Assembly (NCBI GenBank): GCA_947493745.1
Contig: CANLSM010000003.1
Span: 186,001-250,000 of the forward strand
Origin: an uncultured Paracoccaceae bacterium
GTDB taxonomy: Bacteria; Pseudomonadota; Alphaproteobacteria; Rhodobacterales; Rhodobacteraceae
Length of the DNA stretch: 64,000 bases
Direction of reading: 5' to 3'
In this document: positions 1-8,910 of the stretch, piece after piece
Position numbering within the stretch: position 1 is the stretch's first letter
How the letters are laid out: each line of letters starts with the position of its first letter
The notes under the pieces: model-generated
What the model saw: the letters and a program-made list of their open reading frames with translations, nothing else
Database searches by the model: none
What the model was told of the DNA's origin: nothing
Program-made: the position numbers and the translations under genes

Positions 1-125
1 GCACGGCGAGTGTCAGTTTCACAGACGCGAACGGTTCCAGCATGACCGTGAGCGCGGAAAACCTCGCACCCGCTGAGCTTGAAGAGACAACACGGCGACT
101 GAAGGCTGTGTTCGACGGATCATGA
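1..125 (+). CDS. C-terminal end of a small EACC1-like protein (partial)
   Basis: An open frame enters from the left edge (first full codon at base 3) and stops with TGA at 123-125, overlapping the caspase ATG at 122 in an ATGA junction. The visible 40 residues read as two short beta strands around a DANG turn (SVSFTDANGSSMTVSAENL) and then a helix rich in Glu and Leu. From memory this matches the end of EACC1 proteins, described as constant partners of caspase and trypsin-like effectors in NTP-dependent conflict systems. The overlap argues for coupled translation with the protease. The family call rests on this short tail only and is tentative. Confidence 0.5.
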   Translation, partial: TASVSFTDANGSSMTVSAENLAPAELEETTRRLKAVFDGS

Positions 126-1414
126 GCGGGGCAAGGCGCGCCATCCTGATCGGCAACGCAGCCTTCCCGAACGAGAAGGCCCTTCCCGACCTGCGCTGCC
201 CTTTGAATGATGTCAGCGGTCTTGCCGAGCAGTTGGGCGACCCGGAGCGCGGTGCCTTCGAGACGGTGGTTTGCCTTGAAGATGCCGACAGCGGTGCGGT
301 GAAACGCGGCCTCAACGGGTTTCTCCGCGCGGCCTCCCCAACCGATACGGTACTGATTTACTATTCCGGCCATGGCAAGCTGGATGACGGTTTTGCGCTG
401 CATCTGTGCACCAGCGACAGCGAGGTCGATCTTCTGGAAAGCACCTCTGTTCCGTCGGATTTCATCTGGAACCTGCTCGGCAAATGCCCCGCGAAACGCT
501 CCGTCGTCCTGCTTGATTGCTGCTACAGCGGCGCGGCAGCGGGCCGCGTCGGTCGCGGTTCGGTAGAGGAGCGGCTGCGCATGGAGGCAAGCGGGACAGG
601 CGCTTATCTGATCACGGCAGCGGATGCGATCGAGACCGCGCAGGAAAAGGAGGGCGACCGCTATGGCGTCTTCACCAAGCATCTGATTGCGGGCCTTGAA
701 AGCGGGGCCGCTGACAGTGACGGTGACGGGCATATCACCATGGACGGGCTTTACCACTATGTCTGTGATCATATCCGCGTGGATGCGCCGCAGACCCCGA
801 AACGAGAGGTCGGCGGTCACGGAGATATCGTTATCGCGAAAAGCGGCAAGGACCCGCGCGGTGACCGGGCCGCGAAGACGCGACGGCTGCTCTACGGGCA
901 TGTGGCGGATGGCACGCTGAGCGCCAAGGCGGCCGAGCTTGCAGTTAAGGTTTCAGAGAAGCGCCCGAGCGAGATGTCCGGCCCGGAAAGGGCCGTGGAT
1001 GGGGTGCTCTCCGACTTCCTCGACAGCAGGATCAAGCTGGGGGATTTCGCGGACAGGCTCCATGCCGCAGGTTCGACAAGGGCCAAACCGGACCATAAGC
1101 CCGCCAAGCAGCCAGAGCCCGCAAAACCGATTGAAGACGAGACGCCTTCCGCCCGAACGCCATCTCCTCTGACGCCGCGAAATGAGATGCTGGTGAGAAG
1201 CTATGCGGTCCCGGCCGGTGTGCTCTTTGTTGTGCTCCCGGTGCTTGCGACCCTGTTCATGGGCAACGGTCTGGTTCCCGGACTGGCCGCCATGGGCCTC
1301 ATTGGCTGGAACCTTGCTGGCGTCAGGGATCGTATGGGAATGGGCGGTCTGGTTGCTAACACAGCGGTTCTACTGATGTCCGTCCTTGTCTTTGTCGCGG
1401 GGTTTTTCGGCTGA
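122..1414 (+). CDS. Caspase-family (peptidase C14) protein with C-terminal membrane anchor
   Basis: The protein has 430 residues. Residues 5-230 form a caspase-like fold with the catalytic pair His84 (YYSGHG) and Cys134 (LLDCCYSG). The region around 250-310 is a helical module of unknown role. A Pro/Lys/Glu-rich linker follows, and about residues 360-430 contain two to three hydrophobic membrane segments. The protease domain therefore probably sits in the cytoplasm, tethered to the membrane. The start is fixed by the ATGA overlap with the preceding small gene. Bacterial caspase-like proteins of this kind are usually predicted to act in programmed cell death or phage defence; here that is inferred from family and neighbour. 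The substrate is unknown. Confidence 0.85.
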   Translation: MSGARRAILIGNAAFPNEKALPDLRCPLNDVSGLAEQLGDPERGAFETVVCLEDADSGAVKRGLNGFLRAASPTDTVLIYYSGHGKLDDGFALHLCTSDSEVDLLESTSVPSDFIWNLLGKCPAKRSVVLLDCCYSGAAAGRVGRGSVEERLRMEASGTGAYLITAADAIETAQEKEGDRYGVFTKHLIAGLESGAADSDGDGHITMDGLYHYVCDHIRVDAPQTPKREVGGHGDIVIAKSGKDPRGDRAAKTRRLLYGHVADGTLSAKAAELAVKVSEKRPSEMSGPERAVDGVLSDFLDSRIKLGDFADRLHAAGSTRAKPDHKPAKQPEPAKPIEDETPSARTPSPLTPRNEMLVRSYAVPAGVLFVVLPVLATLFMGNGLVPGLAAMGLIGWNLAGVRDRMGMGGLVANTAVLLMSVLVFVAGFFG

Positions 1415-1416
1415 TC

Positions 1417-1926
1417 TCAGAGCGTGACGTCGTAGTGACGACGCCAGGCCGAGTGATGATCAAAATCCGGATCATGTGACCATGCCAGCATCAGATGGCT
1501 TCGCGTCCCAGGCGAAAGGTCCATTGCATGCAGCCCTGTTCCGACATGAGGCAGACTGAATGCCAGCCTGGTGCGCCCGTCCTGCTGCCGCGCAGACAGA
1601 TCGGCAAGCCCGGACGTGCCACCCAATGTGCCGATCTCCGGATGATCAGGAACGAGGGCCACATGTTCCTCTGCCCGAAGCCTCGATTCAATCAGGGCTG
1701 CGATGACAAAGCGTGTACCTGCAAGCTGCTGATCAGCGTTGAAGCCCACGGCAAGCCATCCCGGCATGGGCGCAGTCAGGGTTCCGAACAACCGCCCGTC
1801 GCGATGAAACCAGTCGAATGTAACTGCGCCCGCCGAGATATGTCCCGGACCGTGATCAGCCGCACGGGCAAGGCGGGAGACAAGGGTCGCAATCAGCGGA
1901 CCCGCGATGAGCGAGCGTCGGTGCAT
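1417..1926 (-). CDS. Exported DOMON-domain protein
   Basis: The protein has 169 residues and begins with a signal peptide (MHRRSLIAG, then a hydrophobic stretch ending ARAA). The mature part resembles a DOMON domain, a beta-sandwich that binds haem or sugars in extracytoplasmic redox proteins: GWLAVGFN near the start, a central Glu/His strand and a late LMLAWSHDPDFDHH segment. It lies 2 bp from the convergent caspase gene and is transcribed divergently from the marR-type gene, with two operator-like palindromes between them, so it is the likely regulated target. The ligand cannot be told from sequence alone. Confidence 0.65.
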   Translation of the reverse strand: MHRRSLIAGPLIATLVSRLARAADHGPGHISAGAVTFDWFHRDGRLFGTLTAPMPGWLAVGFNADQQLAGTRFVIAALIESRLRAEEHVALVPDHPEIGTLGGTSGLADLSARQQDGRTRLAFSLPHVGTGLHAMDLSPGTRSHLMLAWSHDPDFDHHSAWRRHYDVTL

Positions 1927-1962
1927 GGGTTTCTCTTGCAGCAGTGTTGGACACGGTTTATG

Positions 1963-1977
1963 GTCAATAAAATTGAC
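1963..1977. promoter_or_regulatory. Inverted-repeat operator, copy 1 (probable MarR site)
   Basis: GTCAATAAAATTGAC is a perfect 6-3-6 inverted repeat in the 101-bp gap between the DOMON gene and the divergent MarR-family gene. A second related palindrome lies 36 bp away, centre to centre. Binding by the adjacent MarR protein is inferred from position and symmetry. Confidence 0.6.
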
Positions 1978-1998
1978 TATAGCTACTCTTGCCAGAAA

Positions 1999-2013
1999 GT
2001 CAACTTAATTGAC
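1999..2013. promoter_or_regulatory. Inverted-repeat operator, copy 2 (probable MarR site)
   Basis: GTCAACTTAATTGAC has perfect GTCAA/TTGAC arms and shares the outer ATGGTCAAT half-site with copy 1, in opposite orientation. It ends 14 bp before the marR-type ATG at 2028, so occupancy would block that gene as well. This suggests autorepression together with control of the DOMON gene. Confidence 0.6.
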
Positions 2014-2027
2014 CATATTGAGCCTCG

Positions 2028-2480
2028 ATGGCTGCTGATCCCCTGGATTCAAGACGCTCGGCCTCTCTTGGCCGACTGATCGCGCGGATAAATATGGCGA
2101 TCAGCGCTGATCTTGCGGCCCTGTCCGATCTGGACCGGACGCTCAGCCCGGCCCAGAAGCAGGCGCTTATCCAGGTCGAAGTGGCGGGAAGCCGGGTCAC
2201 CGATCTTGCCAACCGGCTCGGCATATCCAAGCAGGCGGCGAGCAAGCTGGTGCAGGAACTGGAGGCCAGGGGAATTGTCGAACGCCGCCCCGATCCCACA
2301 GACCGACGCTCGTCGCTGATCGTTTTCACGAGGGCCGGGCTGACGATCGTCGAAGACACGGTCGCTTATTTCGAAAAACTGGAACAGGCCCTTGCATCGG
2401 TCATCGGATCTGAACGCCTGTGCGAACTGAAAAGGAGCCTGTCGGATGTGGCCGGCGCGATTGATCCCGAAGGATTCTAG
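2028..2480 (+). CDS. MarR-family transcriptional regulator
   Basis: The protein has 150 residues with a winged helix-turn-helix: [19 protein letters not shown] is the recognition region, followed by the wing [16 protein letters not shown], which is diagnostic for MarR. The flanking helices would form the dimer interface. MarR proteins usually repress a divergent operon until a small phenolic or oxidant ligand binds. The paired palindromes upstream fit control of itself and of the divergent DOMON gene. The 3' end overlaps the convergent cobT end by 4 bp. The ligand is unknown. Confidence 0.88.
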   Translation: MAADPLDSRRSASLGRLIARINMAISADLAALSDLDRTLSPAQKQALIQVEVAGSRVTDLANRLGISKQAASKLVQELEARGIVERRPDPTDRRSSLIVFTRAGLTIVEDTVAYFEKLEQALASVIGSERLCELKRSLSDVAGAIDPEGF

Positions 2481-4345
2481 CTTGCCAGCCGCATCCGGCG
2501 CTTGATCTGGATCGGATTGGTGTCAAAGAGCGAGGCCAGTTGTTCGGTCATTGCACCGGCAAGCTGCTCGACATCCGTGATCTTGACCGCACGATCATAA
2601 TATCGCGTCACGTCATGACCGATGCCCACGGCGATCAGTTCCACCATCCTGCGCTTCTCGATCATCTCGATGACGTCGCGGAGATGCTTCTCCAGATAGC
2701 TGGCCGGGTTCACGGAAAGCGTCGAGTCGTCAACCGGCGCACCGTCGGAAATCACCATCATCACACGGCGCGCCTCGGGCCGGGCAAGCAGCCGTCGGTG
2801 GGCCCATTCCAGCGCCTCTCCGTCGATATTCTCTTTCAACAGGCCCTCTTTCATCATCAGCCCGAGATTGGGTCGCGCACGGCGCCAAGGCGCATCAGCG
2901 GCCTTGTAAACGATATGGCGCAGATCATTCAGACGACCGGGCAGGGGATCGCGTCCGGCGTTCAGCCATTGCTCGCGGCTCTGCCCGCCTTTCCAGGCGC
3001 GCGTCGTGAAGCCCAGGATCTCGCATTTCACCTGACAGCGTTCCAGCGTCCGCGCCAGGACATCGGCACAGATCGCGGCAATTGAAATCGGGCGTCCTCG
3101 CATCGAGCCGGAGTTGTCGAGCAGAAGTGTGACCACGGTGTCGCGAAACTCGGTATCCGTCTCCTGCTTGAAGCTGAGCGGTGTGGTGGGATTGGCCACG
3201 ACCCTCGCCAGACGACCGGCATCAAGGGTGCCTTCCTCAAGGTCGAACTCCCAACTGCGGTTCTGCTGGGCCTGCAGCCGTCGCTGCAGCTTGTTGGCCA
3301 GCCGCGATACGGCGCCCTTCAGGGGCTCAAGCTGCTGGTCGAGATAGGCGCGCAGCCGTTCCAGTTCCACCGGGTCGGCGAGGTCCTCTGCATGGATTTC
3401 CTCGTCAAACGCGGTGGCGTAGACCTTGTAGTCGGGATCGGCGTCCGAGATCGGGGGCGGGGGGCGGTCGGTGGGTGGCTCGCCATCTTCGGCATCCACA
3501 TCCTCGGCCATGTCCGCATCGTCCATGTCGTCGAGACTGACCTCGGCTTGCTGACTGTCCATCTGCTCGGATGTCTGTTCCTGCTCGGATTGTTCGGACT
3601 GTTCCGCCTCGTCCTGATCCTCGCCACCGGGATCTTCGGCGTCGGACTGGTCCTCCTGATCCGGGCTGGTCGTATCGTCCTGATCATCCTCCAGATCGGG
3701 ATCGTCACCAAGCTGATCGCCATAGCCGAGGTCTTCGATCACCTGCCGTGTGAGGCGTGCGAACTCTGTCTGGTCATCAAGGCAATCGCCGATGCAATCG
3801 AGGTTTTCTCCTGCCTGTCCTTCCAGAAATCCGCGCCACAGTTCCATGACGTTCTGGGCGCCCTCAGGCAGGTCCCGCCCGGTCGCCAGGTGGCGCACGA
3901 GATAGCCCGCGGCGGTGGCGAGCGGTGCCTGTGCGGCCTCCGATATTTCGGCAAAGCCAAGCCGCTTGGCCTCGGACGCGATCTTGGCGTCTATATTGCC
4001 CGCGGTTCCCGGCATCGCACGTGCGCCCATGGCTTCGCAGCGCGCGGTCTCCATCGCCTCATAGAGCGCGGCGGCTGTTTCACCGGTGGGCGCATATCGG
4101 TTGAAGGTTGACGGATTGTGAAACCGGCGACGCAGAGCGTAGGCATCTGCCGTTCCACGGGCGAGCATGACCTCGTCGCGGGTCATGCGCCGGGTCACCT
4201 GCGGCAGGCGTGCCGTGTCGTTGGTCAGGCCCGGCGGATCAACCGAAAACGTGACCGACATTTCCGGATCATTGGCCATTGCTTTGGTCGCCTCGGCCAG
4301 CGCCTTCTTGAACGGATCAGCCGGATTGTCGTTCGGTTTGCTCAT
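2477..4345 (-). CDS. cobT: Aerobic cobaltochelatase subunit CobT
   Basis: The protein has 622 residues, the usual CobT size. It has an N-terminal alpha-helical domain, a highly acidic Asp/Glu/Gln stretch at about 209-295, and a C-terminal von Willebrand A domain with the MIDAS motif DNSGS at 410-414. CobT works with the AAA+ subunit CobS (5795-6781) and with CobN to insert Co2+ into hydrogenobyrinic acid a,c-diamide in the aerobic cobalamin pathway; it acts in the cytoplasm. cobN is not in the window. The gene is on the opposite strand from cobS and separated from it by two unrelated genes, so the two are not one operon here. Confidence 0.95.
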   Translation of the reverse strand: MSKPNDNPADPFKKALAEATKAMANDPEMSVTFSVDPPGLTNDTARLPQVTRRMTRDEVMLARGTADAYALRRRFHNPSTFNRYAPTGETAAALYEAMETARCEAMGARAMPGTAGNIDAKIASEAKRLGFAEISEAAQAPLATAAGYLVRHLATGRDLPEGAQNVMELWRGFLEGQAGENLDCIGDCLDDQTEFARLTRQVIEDLGYGDQLGDDPDLEDDQDDTTSPDQEDQSDAEDPGGEDQDEAEQSEQSEQEQTSEQMDSQQAEVSLDDMDDADMAEDVDAEDGEPPTDRPPPPISDADPDYKVYATAFDEEIHAEDLADPVELERLRAYLDQQLEPLKGAVSRLANKLQRRLQAQQNRSWEFDLEEGTLDAGRLARVVANPTTPLSFKQETDTEFRDTVVTLLLDNSGSMRGRPISIAAICADVLARTLERCQVKCEILGFTTRAWKGGQSREQWLNAGRDPLPGRLNDLRHIVYKAADAPWRRARPNLGLMMKEGLLKENIDGEALEWAHRRLLARPEARRVMMVISDGAPVDDSTLSVNPASYLEKHLRDVIEMIEKRRMVELIAVGIGHDVTRYYDRAVKITDVEQLAGAMTEQLASLFDTNPIQIKRRMRLAS

Positions 4346-4411
4346 CGCTTGGGCTCCAGGGATGCTGCCGACACCCGGCAGCGTCCCTGTCTAACCCAGC
4401 TTGGCGCTCAC

Positions 4412-4855
4412 TTAAAGGGGCTGGTCGTCGCGCAGCATCGCCGTGCAAAGCGCCCGGTCCGAAAGCCATGCGGGGTCATCTGCAAAGGCCTGACCCGAGG
4501 CCTTGACGTTCAGCGCATAGCGCGACTTGTAAGCCGCCGTCAGATCGGTCAGATCGCGCGCAACCTCATACCAGGCCGTCTGTTGGTCGATGCCGCCTGA
4601 CTGTACCTTCAACGCTGCCGCACCTTCGGTGAGAAACGTGAAGGCCCGTTTGGAACGCGCCACCGTCCCGGCCTGGAAATCCGCACCGGCGGAGTAGTCG
4701 ATGACCGAGTAGAAAAGGGCGGCACATCGCACCAGTGGATAGCTGTCGTCAGACATCTTGGTCGCCGTTGCGAAATCGGGCAGATCGCCCGCATGGGTGC
4801 TTGTCGCCAGGCAGGCACCGAGCAGCGCGGCCAGACATTTCTGATAAACCTTCAT
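4412..4855 (-). CDS. Small exported protein of unknown function
   Basis: The protein has 147 residues with a clear Sec signal peptide (MKVYQKCLAALLGACLATSTHA) and a mature helical part with two Cys (VRCAAL and ALCTAM) that could form a disulfide. A good ribosome-binding site (GAGGAG) lies before the ATG. It sits alone between cobT and an SDR gene, both on the same strand. No domain was recognised; a periplasmic location is the only safe inference. Confidence 0.7.
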   Translation of the reverse strand: MKVYQKCLAALLGACLATSTHAGDLPDFATATKMSDDSYPLVRCAALFYSVIDYSAGADFQAGTVARSKRAFTFLTEGAAALKVQSGGIDQQTAWYEVARDLTDLTAAYKSRYALNVKASGQAFADDPAWLSDRALCTAMLRDDQPL

Positions 4856-4938
4856 AATTCACTCCTCAATCAATCTGGGAGGAATTTACGAAAACTTAAG
4901 GTAACCTGAAAGTTAACTGAACAGGTCTGGTAAATGGA

Positions 4939-5607
4939 TCAGAAGGGGCGCGGCTCACCGTTCCACAGATAAAATCCGGCGGTCTCGGCGATTGTGATCC
5001 TGCCCGCGAAGCTGATGATCTCCTCCGCGACGGTGTCCGCGTCCAGATCTGCCGCCGGCCCACCCATGTCGGTCCGTACCCAGCCGGGATCGATCAGCGC
5101 GACGGGAATGCCATCGGGCTCCAGATCCGTCGCGAGCCCCTGCATCACCTTGTTGAGTGCAGCCTTGGAGGCCCGATAGGCGATCCGGTCGGGTTTCGCT
5201 TGGGTCATCGCCGACATCTGGCTGGAGATCGACAGGATCCGCGGGCGTCCGGACCGTCGCAGATGGGGCAGGAAGGCCTGACTGACCGCCAGAGGCGCCA
5301 ACGTGTTGACCGCAAGCGTATTGGCGAACCCAGCGAAATCCATGTTCAGCGTGCTTTGATCGCCGTTGGCAGGGCCGATGATCCCCGCTGAGTTGATCAG
5401 TACATCCAGCGGATCGGGGAAGTCACCTATAACCTTTGTCACCTGATCTAGGTTGAGCAGGTCGAAGGTCAGGTGGTGACCCGACAGCGCGGGTGCCGCA
5501 ACGCCGTCCCGCGTGCTGCCGGACACGGTCCAGCCCTGCGCCAGAGCGGCATCGACCAGTGCGCGTCCGATCCCCCGGTTACATCCGGTGATGAAAACAT
5601 GTGTCAC
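4939..5607 (-). CDS. Short-chain dehydrogenase/reductase
   Basis: The protein has 222 residues with the classical SDR layout: an N-terminal cofactor-binding turn [13 protein letters not shown] at the end of the fourth strand, catalytic Ser in LSISSQ and the catalytic pair in YRASK. After the active site it reads [13 protein letters not shown], common to C-factor-like SDRs. It is short for the family. Cofactor preference and substrate cannot be assigned. It lies between the exported small protein and the divergent cobS. Confidence 0.85.
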   Translation of the reverse strand: MTHVFITGCNRGIGRALVDAALAQGWTVSGSTRDGVAAPALSGHHLTFDLLNLDQVTKVIGDFPDPLDVLINSAGIIGPANGDQSTLNMDFAGFANTLAVNTLAPLAVSQAFLPHLRRSGRPRILSISSQMSAMTQAKPDRIAYRASKAALNKVMQGLATDLEPDGIPVALIDPGWVRTDMGGPAADLDADTVAEEIISFAGRITIAETAGFYLWNGEPRPF

Positions 5608-5794
5608 TTGCAGCTATCCCCTTTGTCGAGCCTCCGTGATGTCACATGGTGACGGCGCGGTCAAAGGGACCCGAGGCGTGCTCGAACCTGTGGCGATGCG
5701 TACCATCTCAAAGCTTGCAGAGGGCGGTATAATCCTGCATTCAGGCCGCTGGAGCACGCAAGGGCGGGTTCCACCCTTGACGAAAGGTGGCAAA

Positions 5795-6781
5795 ATGGCT
5801 GATGGGGCGATGGAACTGGCGCAGGAACCGACTGTGGATGTGGATATCCGCGAGGCGTTCGGCATCGATATGGATATGAAAATCAAGGGATTTTCGGACC
5901 GTAGCGACCGTGTGCCCGAGGTTGATGCCGCCTATAAGTTCGACCCCGACACCACGCTCGCCATCCTGGCGGGATTCGCCCATAACCGTCGCGTGATGAT
6001 CCAAGGCTATCACGGTACCGGCAAATCGACCCATATCGAGCAGGTCGCGGCCCGGTTGAACTGGCCCTGTGTGCGCGTCAATCTCGACAGCCACATCTCG
6101 CGGATTGATCTGATCGGCAAGGATGCGATCAAGCTGAAAGATGGCATGCAGGTCACGGAATTTCAGGAAGGTATCCTGCCCTGGGCGTTGCGCAATCCAA
6201 CAGCGATTGTCTTTGACGAATATGATGCCGGGCGTCCCGACGTGATGTTTGTGATCCAGCGCGTGCTAGAGGTGGACGGCAAGCTGACGCTTCTCGATCA
6301 GAACCAGGTGATCCATCCGCATCCCTATTTCCGGCTTTTCGCGACCGCCAACACGGTCGGGCTTGGCGATACGACCGGCCTCTATCACGGGACCCAGCAG
6401 ATCAATCAGGGCCAGATGGACCGTTGGTCACTCGTGGCGACGCTCAACTATCTGGAACATGATGCCGAGACCCAGATCGTCCTGTCCAAGAACCAGCGTC
6501 TCGATACGGAGAACGGGCGCAAGATCGTCAGCCGCATGGTAACCGTCGCTGATCTGACGCGGTCGGCCTTCATGAACGGAGATGTCTCAACCGTCATGAG
6601 CCCGCGCACCGTGATCGCTTGGGCCCAGAACGCCGAGATCTTCGGTGATGTCGGCTTTGCCTTCCGTCTCACGTTCCTCAACAAGTGCGATGAGCTTGAG
6701 CGCGAGACGGTGGCCGAGTTCTACCAGCGCTGCTTCGACGAGGAACTGCCCGAAAGCGCTGCCAGCATTTCGCTCGGCTGA
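5795..6781 (+). CDS. cobS: Aerobic cobaltochelatase AAA+ subunit CobS
   Basis: The protein has 328 residues, matching the CobS family length. The frame is open further upstream, but ATG 5795 is chosen because it has an AAAGGTGG ribosome-binding site 4-11 bases before it and gives the normal N-terminus MADGAMEL. It has a Walker A motif at 71-79 (GYHGTGKST), Walker [10 protein letters not shown] and an AAA+ sensor region. ATP hydrolysis by CobS with CobT drives cobalt insertion by CobN in cobalamin synthesis. It is convergent with the DUF1045 gene, with only 2 bp between the stops. Confidence 0.94.
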   Translation: MADGAMELAQEPTVDVDIREAFGIDMDMKIKGFSDRSDRVPEVDAAYKFDPDTTLAILAGFAHNRRVMIQGYHGTGKSTHIEQVAARLNWPCVRVNLDSHISRIDLIGKDAIKLKDGMQVTEFQEGILPWALRNPTAIVFDEYDAGRPDVMFVIQRVLEVDGKLTLLDQNQVIHPHPYFRLFATANTVGLGDTTGLYHGTQQINQGQMDRWSLVATLNYLEHDAETQIVLSKNQRLDTENGRKIVSRMVTVADLTRSAFMNGDVSTVMSPRTVIAWAQNAEIFGDVGFAFRLTFLNKCDELERETVAEFYQRCFDEELPESAASISLG

Positions 6782-6783
6782 GG

Positions 6784-7476
6784 TCAGGGCCCGGTCAGGG
6801 CATAGCGCTGGATGAGGTGAAATCGGCCGTCATGCGCCTCGCCCACCAGCGCGATGCTGTCAATGCTGAACGGGCTTGGCAAAAGCGGGTCGAGATGCGG
6901 CCGGAGAGCTTGCTCAGTTGTGCGCAGATCCGCGTCCGACAGCGGCCCGGACAGGGTGATGTGGAAACGGAATTCTTCCATCACATAAGGATATCCCCAA
7001 CGGACGAGATTGGCCTCCTGCCCTTTGGTCAAACCGGCCTTGCGGCGCCGGGCAAGCTCCGCCTGGGTCGGTGCCGCCCGAAAGGGGTCAAGATCGGCGA
7101 CGATGGAGGACGCCAGCGCCGAAAGCCCCGTCATATCCCCGACAGGTGTCAACGCAAGAAAACGCCCGATTTGCGAAAGCTTCAATCCGTCGACCATGCA
7201 GGGGCGGCTCCGCGCTGCCAGGTCTGACACGTTGTGTGCAAGGCTTGACGGATCGGTGCCCTCAGCCAGTCGAAAGGGCGGCTTCAATGTCCCGTGCAGT
7301 CCGTATCTGCGCGGCACTTCCGTAATCTGAGAAACCGGAAGGGCGACTGTTTCGACCTCGGGATGGGGACGGCTGACGCCTGCAACCACATCCCAGCCCA
7401 GCCAGCCGTGACCGAAACTGGCCAGCGGGCCATCTGGAAAGATGTAGTAGATCGCATATCGCGCAAACTCGCTCAT
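6784..7476 (-). CDS. DUF1045 protein, 2H-phosphoesterase-like
   Basis: Translated from ATG 7476 the protein has 230 residues; an upstream ATG at 7500 would add eight. The family usually begins near RYAIYY, which favours 7476. Two HxTL motifs (LHGTLKPPF and FHITLSGPL) are the hallmark of the 2H phosphoesterase fold, which includes 2'-5' RNA ligases. DUF1045 proteins are often found near phosphonate genes, but none is seen here. Enzymatic activity is inferred from the two histidine motifs only; the substrate is unknown. Confidence 0.75.
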   Translation of the reverse strand: MSEFARYAIYYIFPDGPLASFGHGWLGWDVVAGVSRPHPEVETVALPVSQITEVPRRYGLHGTLKPPFRLAEGTDPSSLAHNVSDLAARSRPCMVDGLKLSQIGRFLALTPVGDMTGLSALASSIVADLDPFRAAPTQAELARRRKAGLTKGQEANLVRWGYPYVMEEFRFHITLSGPLSDADLRTTEQALRPHLDPLLPSPFSIDSIALVGEAHDGRFHLIQRYALTGP

Positions 7477-7515
7477 GCGCCTGCCTGCCAAGGTCTTCAT
7501 GGCGTCAAATGCCTC

Positions 7516-7577
7516 CGGCGGGGAAATTTGAAGAAAAATGAAGGCGCCTTCTTTTTGGCAAAAATATCCCCCCGCGC
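7516..7577. terminator. Extended imperfect palindrome with terminator core
   Basis: The core GAAGGCGCCTTC (7540-7551) is a perfect palindrome flanked by A-runs on the left and T-runs on the right, so it can terminate in either direction, chiefly for smpB on the minus strand. The symmetry extends outward with small gaps: a GCGGGGAAATTT-type left arm against AAAAATATCCCCCCGC on the right, about 60 bp in all. It fills the gap between smpB and the DUF1045 gene. Confidence 0.6.
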
Positions 7578-7605
7578 GGGCAGCGCAAAATGCTCTTTTG
7601 GTGGA

Positions 7606-8082
7606 TCAGCCCCGTTCGCGCAGCAACCGGGCCTTCTGCTTGTTCCAGTCGCGTTTTTTCTCTGTCTCGCGCTTGTCCGTCATCTTCTTGCCCTTGGCCA
7701 GGCCAAGGGCGAGCTTGGCCCGGCCTTTTTCGTTGAAGTAGAGCCTGAGCGGGACCAGCGTCATCCCTTCACGTCCGATGCCTTGCCAGAGCTTTGACAA
7801 TTCACGCCTGGAGACCAGAAGTTTGCGACGTCTGCGTTCATCATGGCTGAAGGTCTTGGCCTTTTCGTATTTTGCGATGGACGCATTGACCAGCCAGAGT
7901 TCACCGTTCTCCACGGTGGCGTAGCTTTCGGCTATGTTTGCGCCCCCTTCGCGCAAGGACTTGACCTCGGACCCTTCCAGAACGATCCCGCATTCGAGAT
8001 CGTCCTCGATATGGTAATTGTAGCGCGCCTTACGGTTCTCGGCGACAAGTTTGAGGTTGGGGTTGGATTTTCTGGCAGCCAT
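7606..8082 (-). CDS. smpB: SsrA-binding protein SmpB
   Basis: From ATG 8082 the protein has 158 residues, the normal SmpB length; an earlier in-frame start would add 11 atypical residues. Family marks are [28 protein letters not shown] and the basic C-terminal tail that enters the ribosome ([17 protein letters not shown]). SmpB binds tmRNA and delivers it to stalled ribosomes for trans-translation. The tmRNA gene itself was not seen in this window. A strong hairpin follows the gene. Confidence 0.95.
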   Translation of the reverse strand: MAARKSNPNLKLVAENRKARYNYHIEDDLECGIVLEGSEVKSLREGGANIAESYATVENGELWLVNASIAKYEKAKTFSHDERRRRKLLVSRRELSKLWQGIGREGMTLVPLRLYFNEKGRAKLALGLAKGKKMTDKRETEKKRDWNKQKARLLRERG

Positions 8083-8135
8083 GATGCGAGCGATGTAAGC
8101 CTGCTTGCGGCTCAAGTCTATATGGGGAGCGCATT

Positions 8136-8849
8136 TTGCTGAACAAAGATGTCTTGCATGAGGTTGACGAGGCCGCCCGGCGACAGGCGCGTGGGCTGAT
8201 CAGAACAGCGCGTTATGGAGCGCTGGCGGTGATTTCACCGCAAACCGGCGTACCGCTTGCCTCACGGGTAAGTGTTGCCACAGATGTGCCGGGGCATCCG
8301 GTCATTCTGATCTCGCAATTGTCTGCACATTTTGGTGCGCTGGAGGCGGACCCGCGCTGCTCCATCCTTTTGGGGGAGCCGGGACGCGGTGATCCGCTGG
8401 CCCATCCGCGGATCTCCGTGACCGCAAGGGCGGAGCGGACCGTGGAGGTGCGCGAACGCTTTTTGCGCCGTCATCCCAAAGCGGCGCTCTACGCCGATTT
8501 TCCCGACTTTGCCTTCTGGCGCCTGAATGTCACCGGGGCGTCTCTCAACGCCGGTTTTGGTAAGGCCTATGCAATGAGCCGTGAGGATCTGCTGACCGGC
8601 GATCTGACGAGCGAAAGCGAAGCCGTTGCCCATATGAACGAGGATCACCGCGATGCGGTGGCCACCTATGCGACCGGTCTTTGCGGGGCCGAGCCCGGTG
8701 AGTGGAGCCTCACGGGGCTTGATCCCGACGGTATCGACCTCTGCCTGGGTGACAGGGTCGAGCGGATCTGGTTCGACCCTCCGTTGCGCGGGCCGGGCGA
8801 CATCCGTCCCCGACTTGTCAGTTTAGTGAAAGCCGCGCGAGGGGAATAA
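8136..8849 (+). CDS. HugZ-like FMN-binding split-barrel protein with DUF2470
   Basis: The protein has 237 residues. The N-terminal half is a pyridoxamine-phosphate-oxidase-like split barrel ([20 protein letters not shown]); the C-terminal part is a DUF2470 domain with HMNEDHRDA. This pairing is typical of HugZ-type haem-degrading or haem-storage proteins, where the C-terminal histidines contact haem. The start is TTG at 8136, supported by GGGGAG five bases upstream. It is divergent from smpB with a 53-bp gap. No haem-uptake genes adjoin it, so haem degradation is a family inference. Confidence 0.78.
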   Translation: MLNKDVLHEVDEAARRQARGLIRTARYGALAVISPQTGVPLASRVSVATDVPGHPVILISQLSAHFGALEADPRCSILLGEPGRGDPLAHPRISVTARAERTVEVRERFLRRHPKAALYADFPDFAFWRLNVTGASLNAGFGKAYAMSREDLLTGDLTSESEAVAHMNEDHRDAVATYATGLCGAEPGEWSLTGLDPDGIDLCLGDRVERIWFDPPLRGPGDIRPRLVSLVKAARGE

Positions 8850-8910
8850 GGCTTGATCTTGCACGCTTATGCGCCAAGGTTAGCCGAAATGACCGCAAGG
8901 AGCGCAGCTT

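Noticed and set aside
3392-4111. 239-codon plus-strand frame inside cobT
   Set aside because: It is the antisense shadow of the acidic CobT linker, giving an artificial Ile/Val/Leu-rich peptide.
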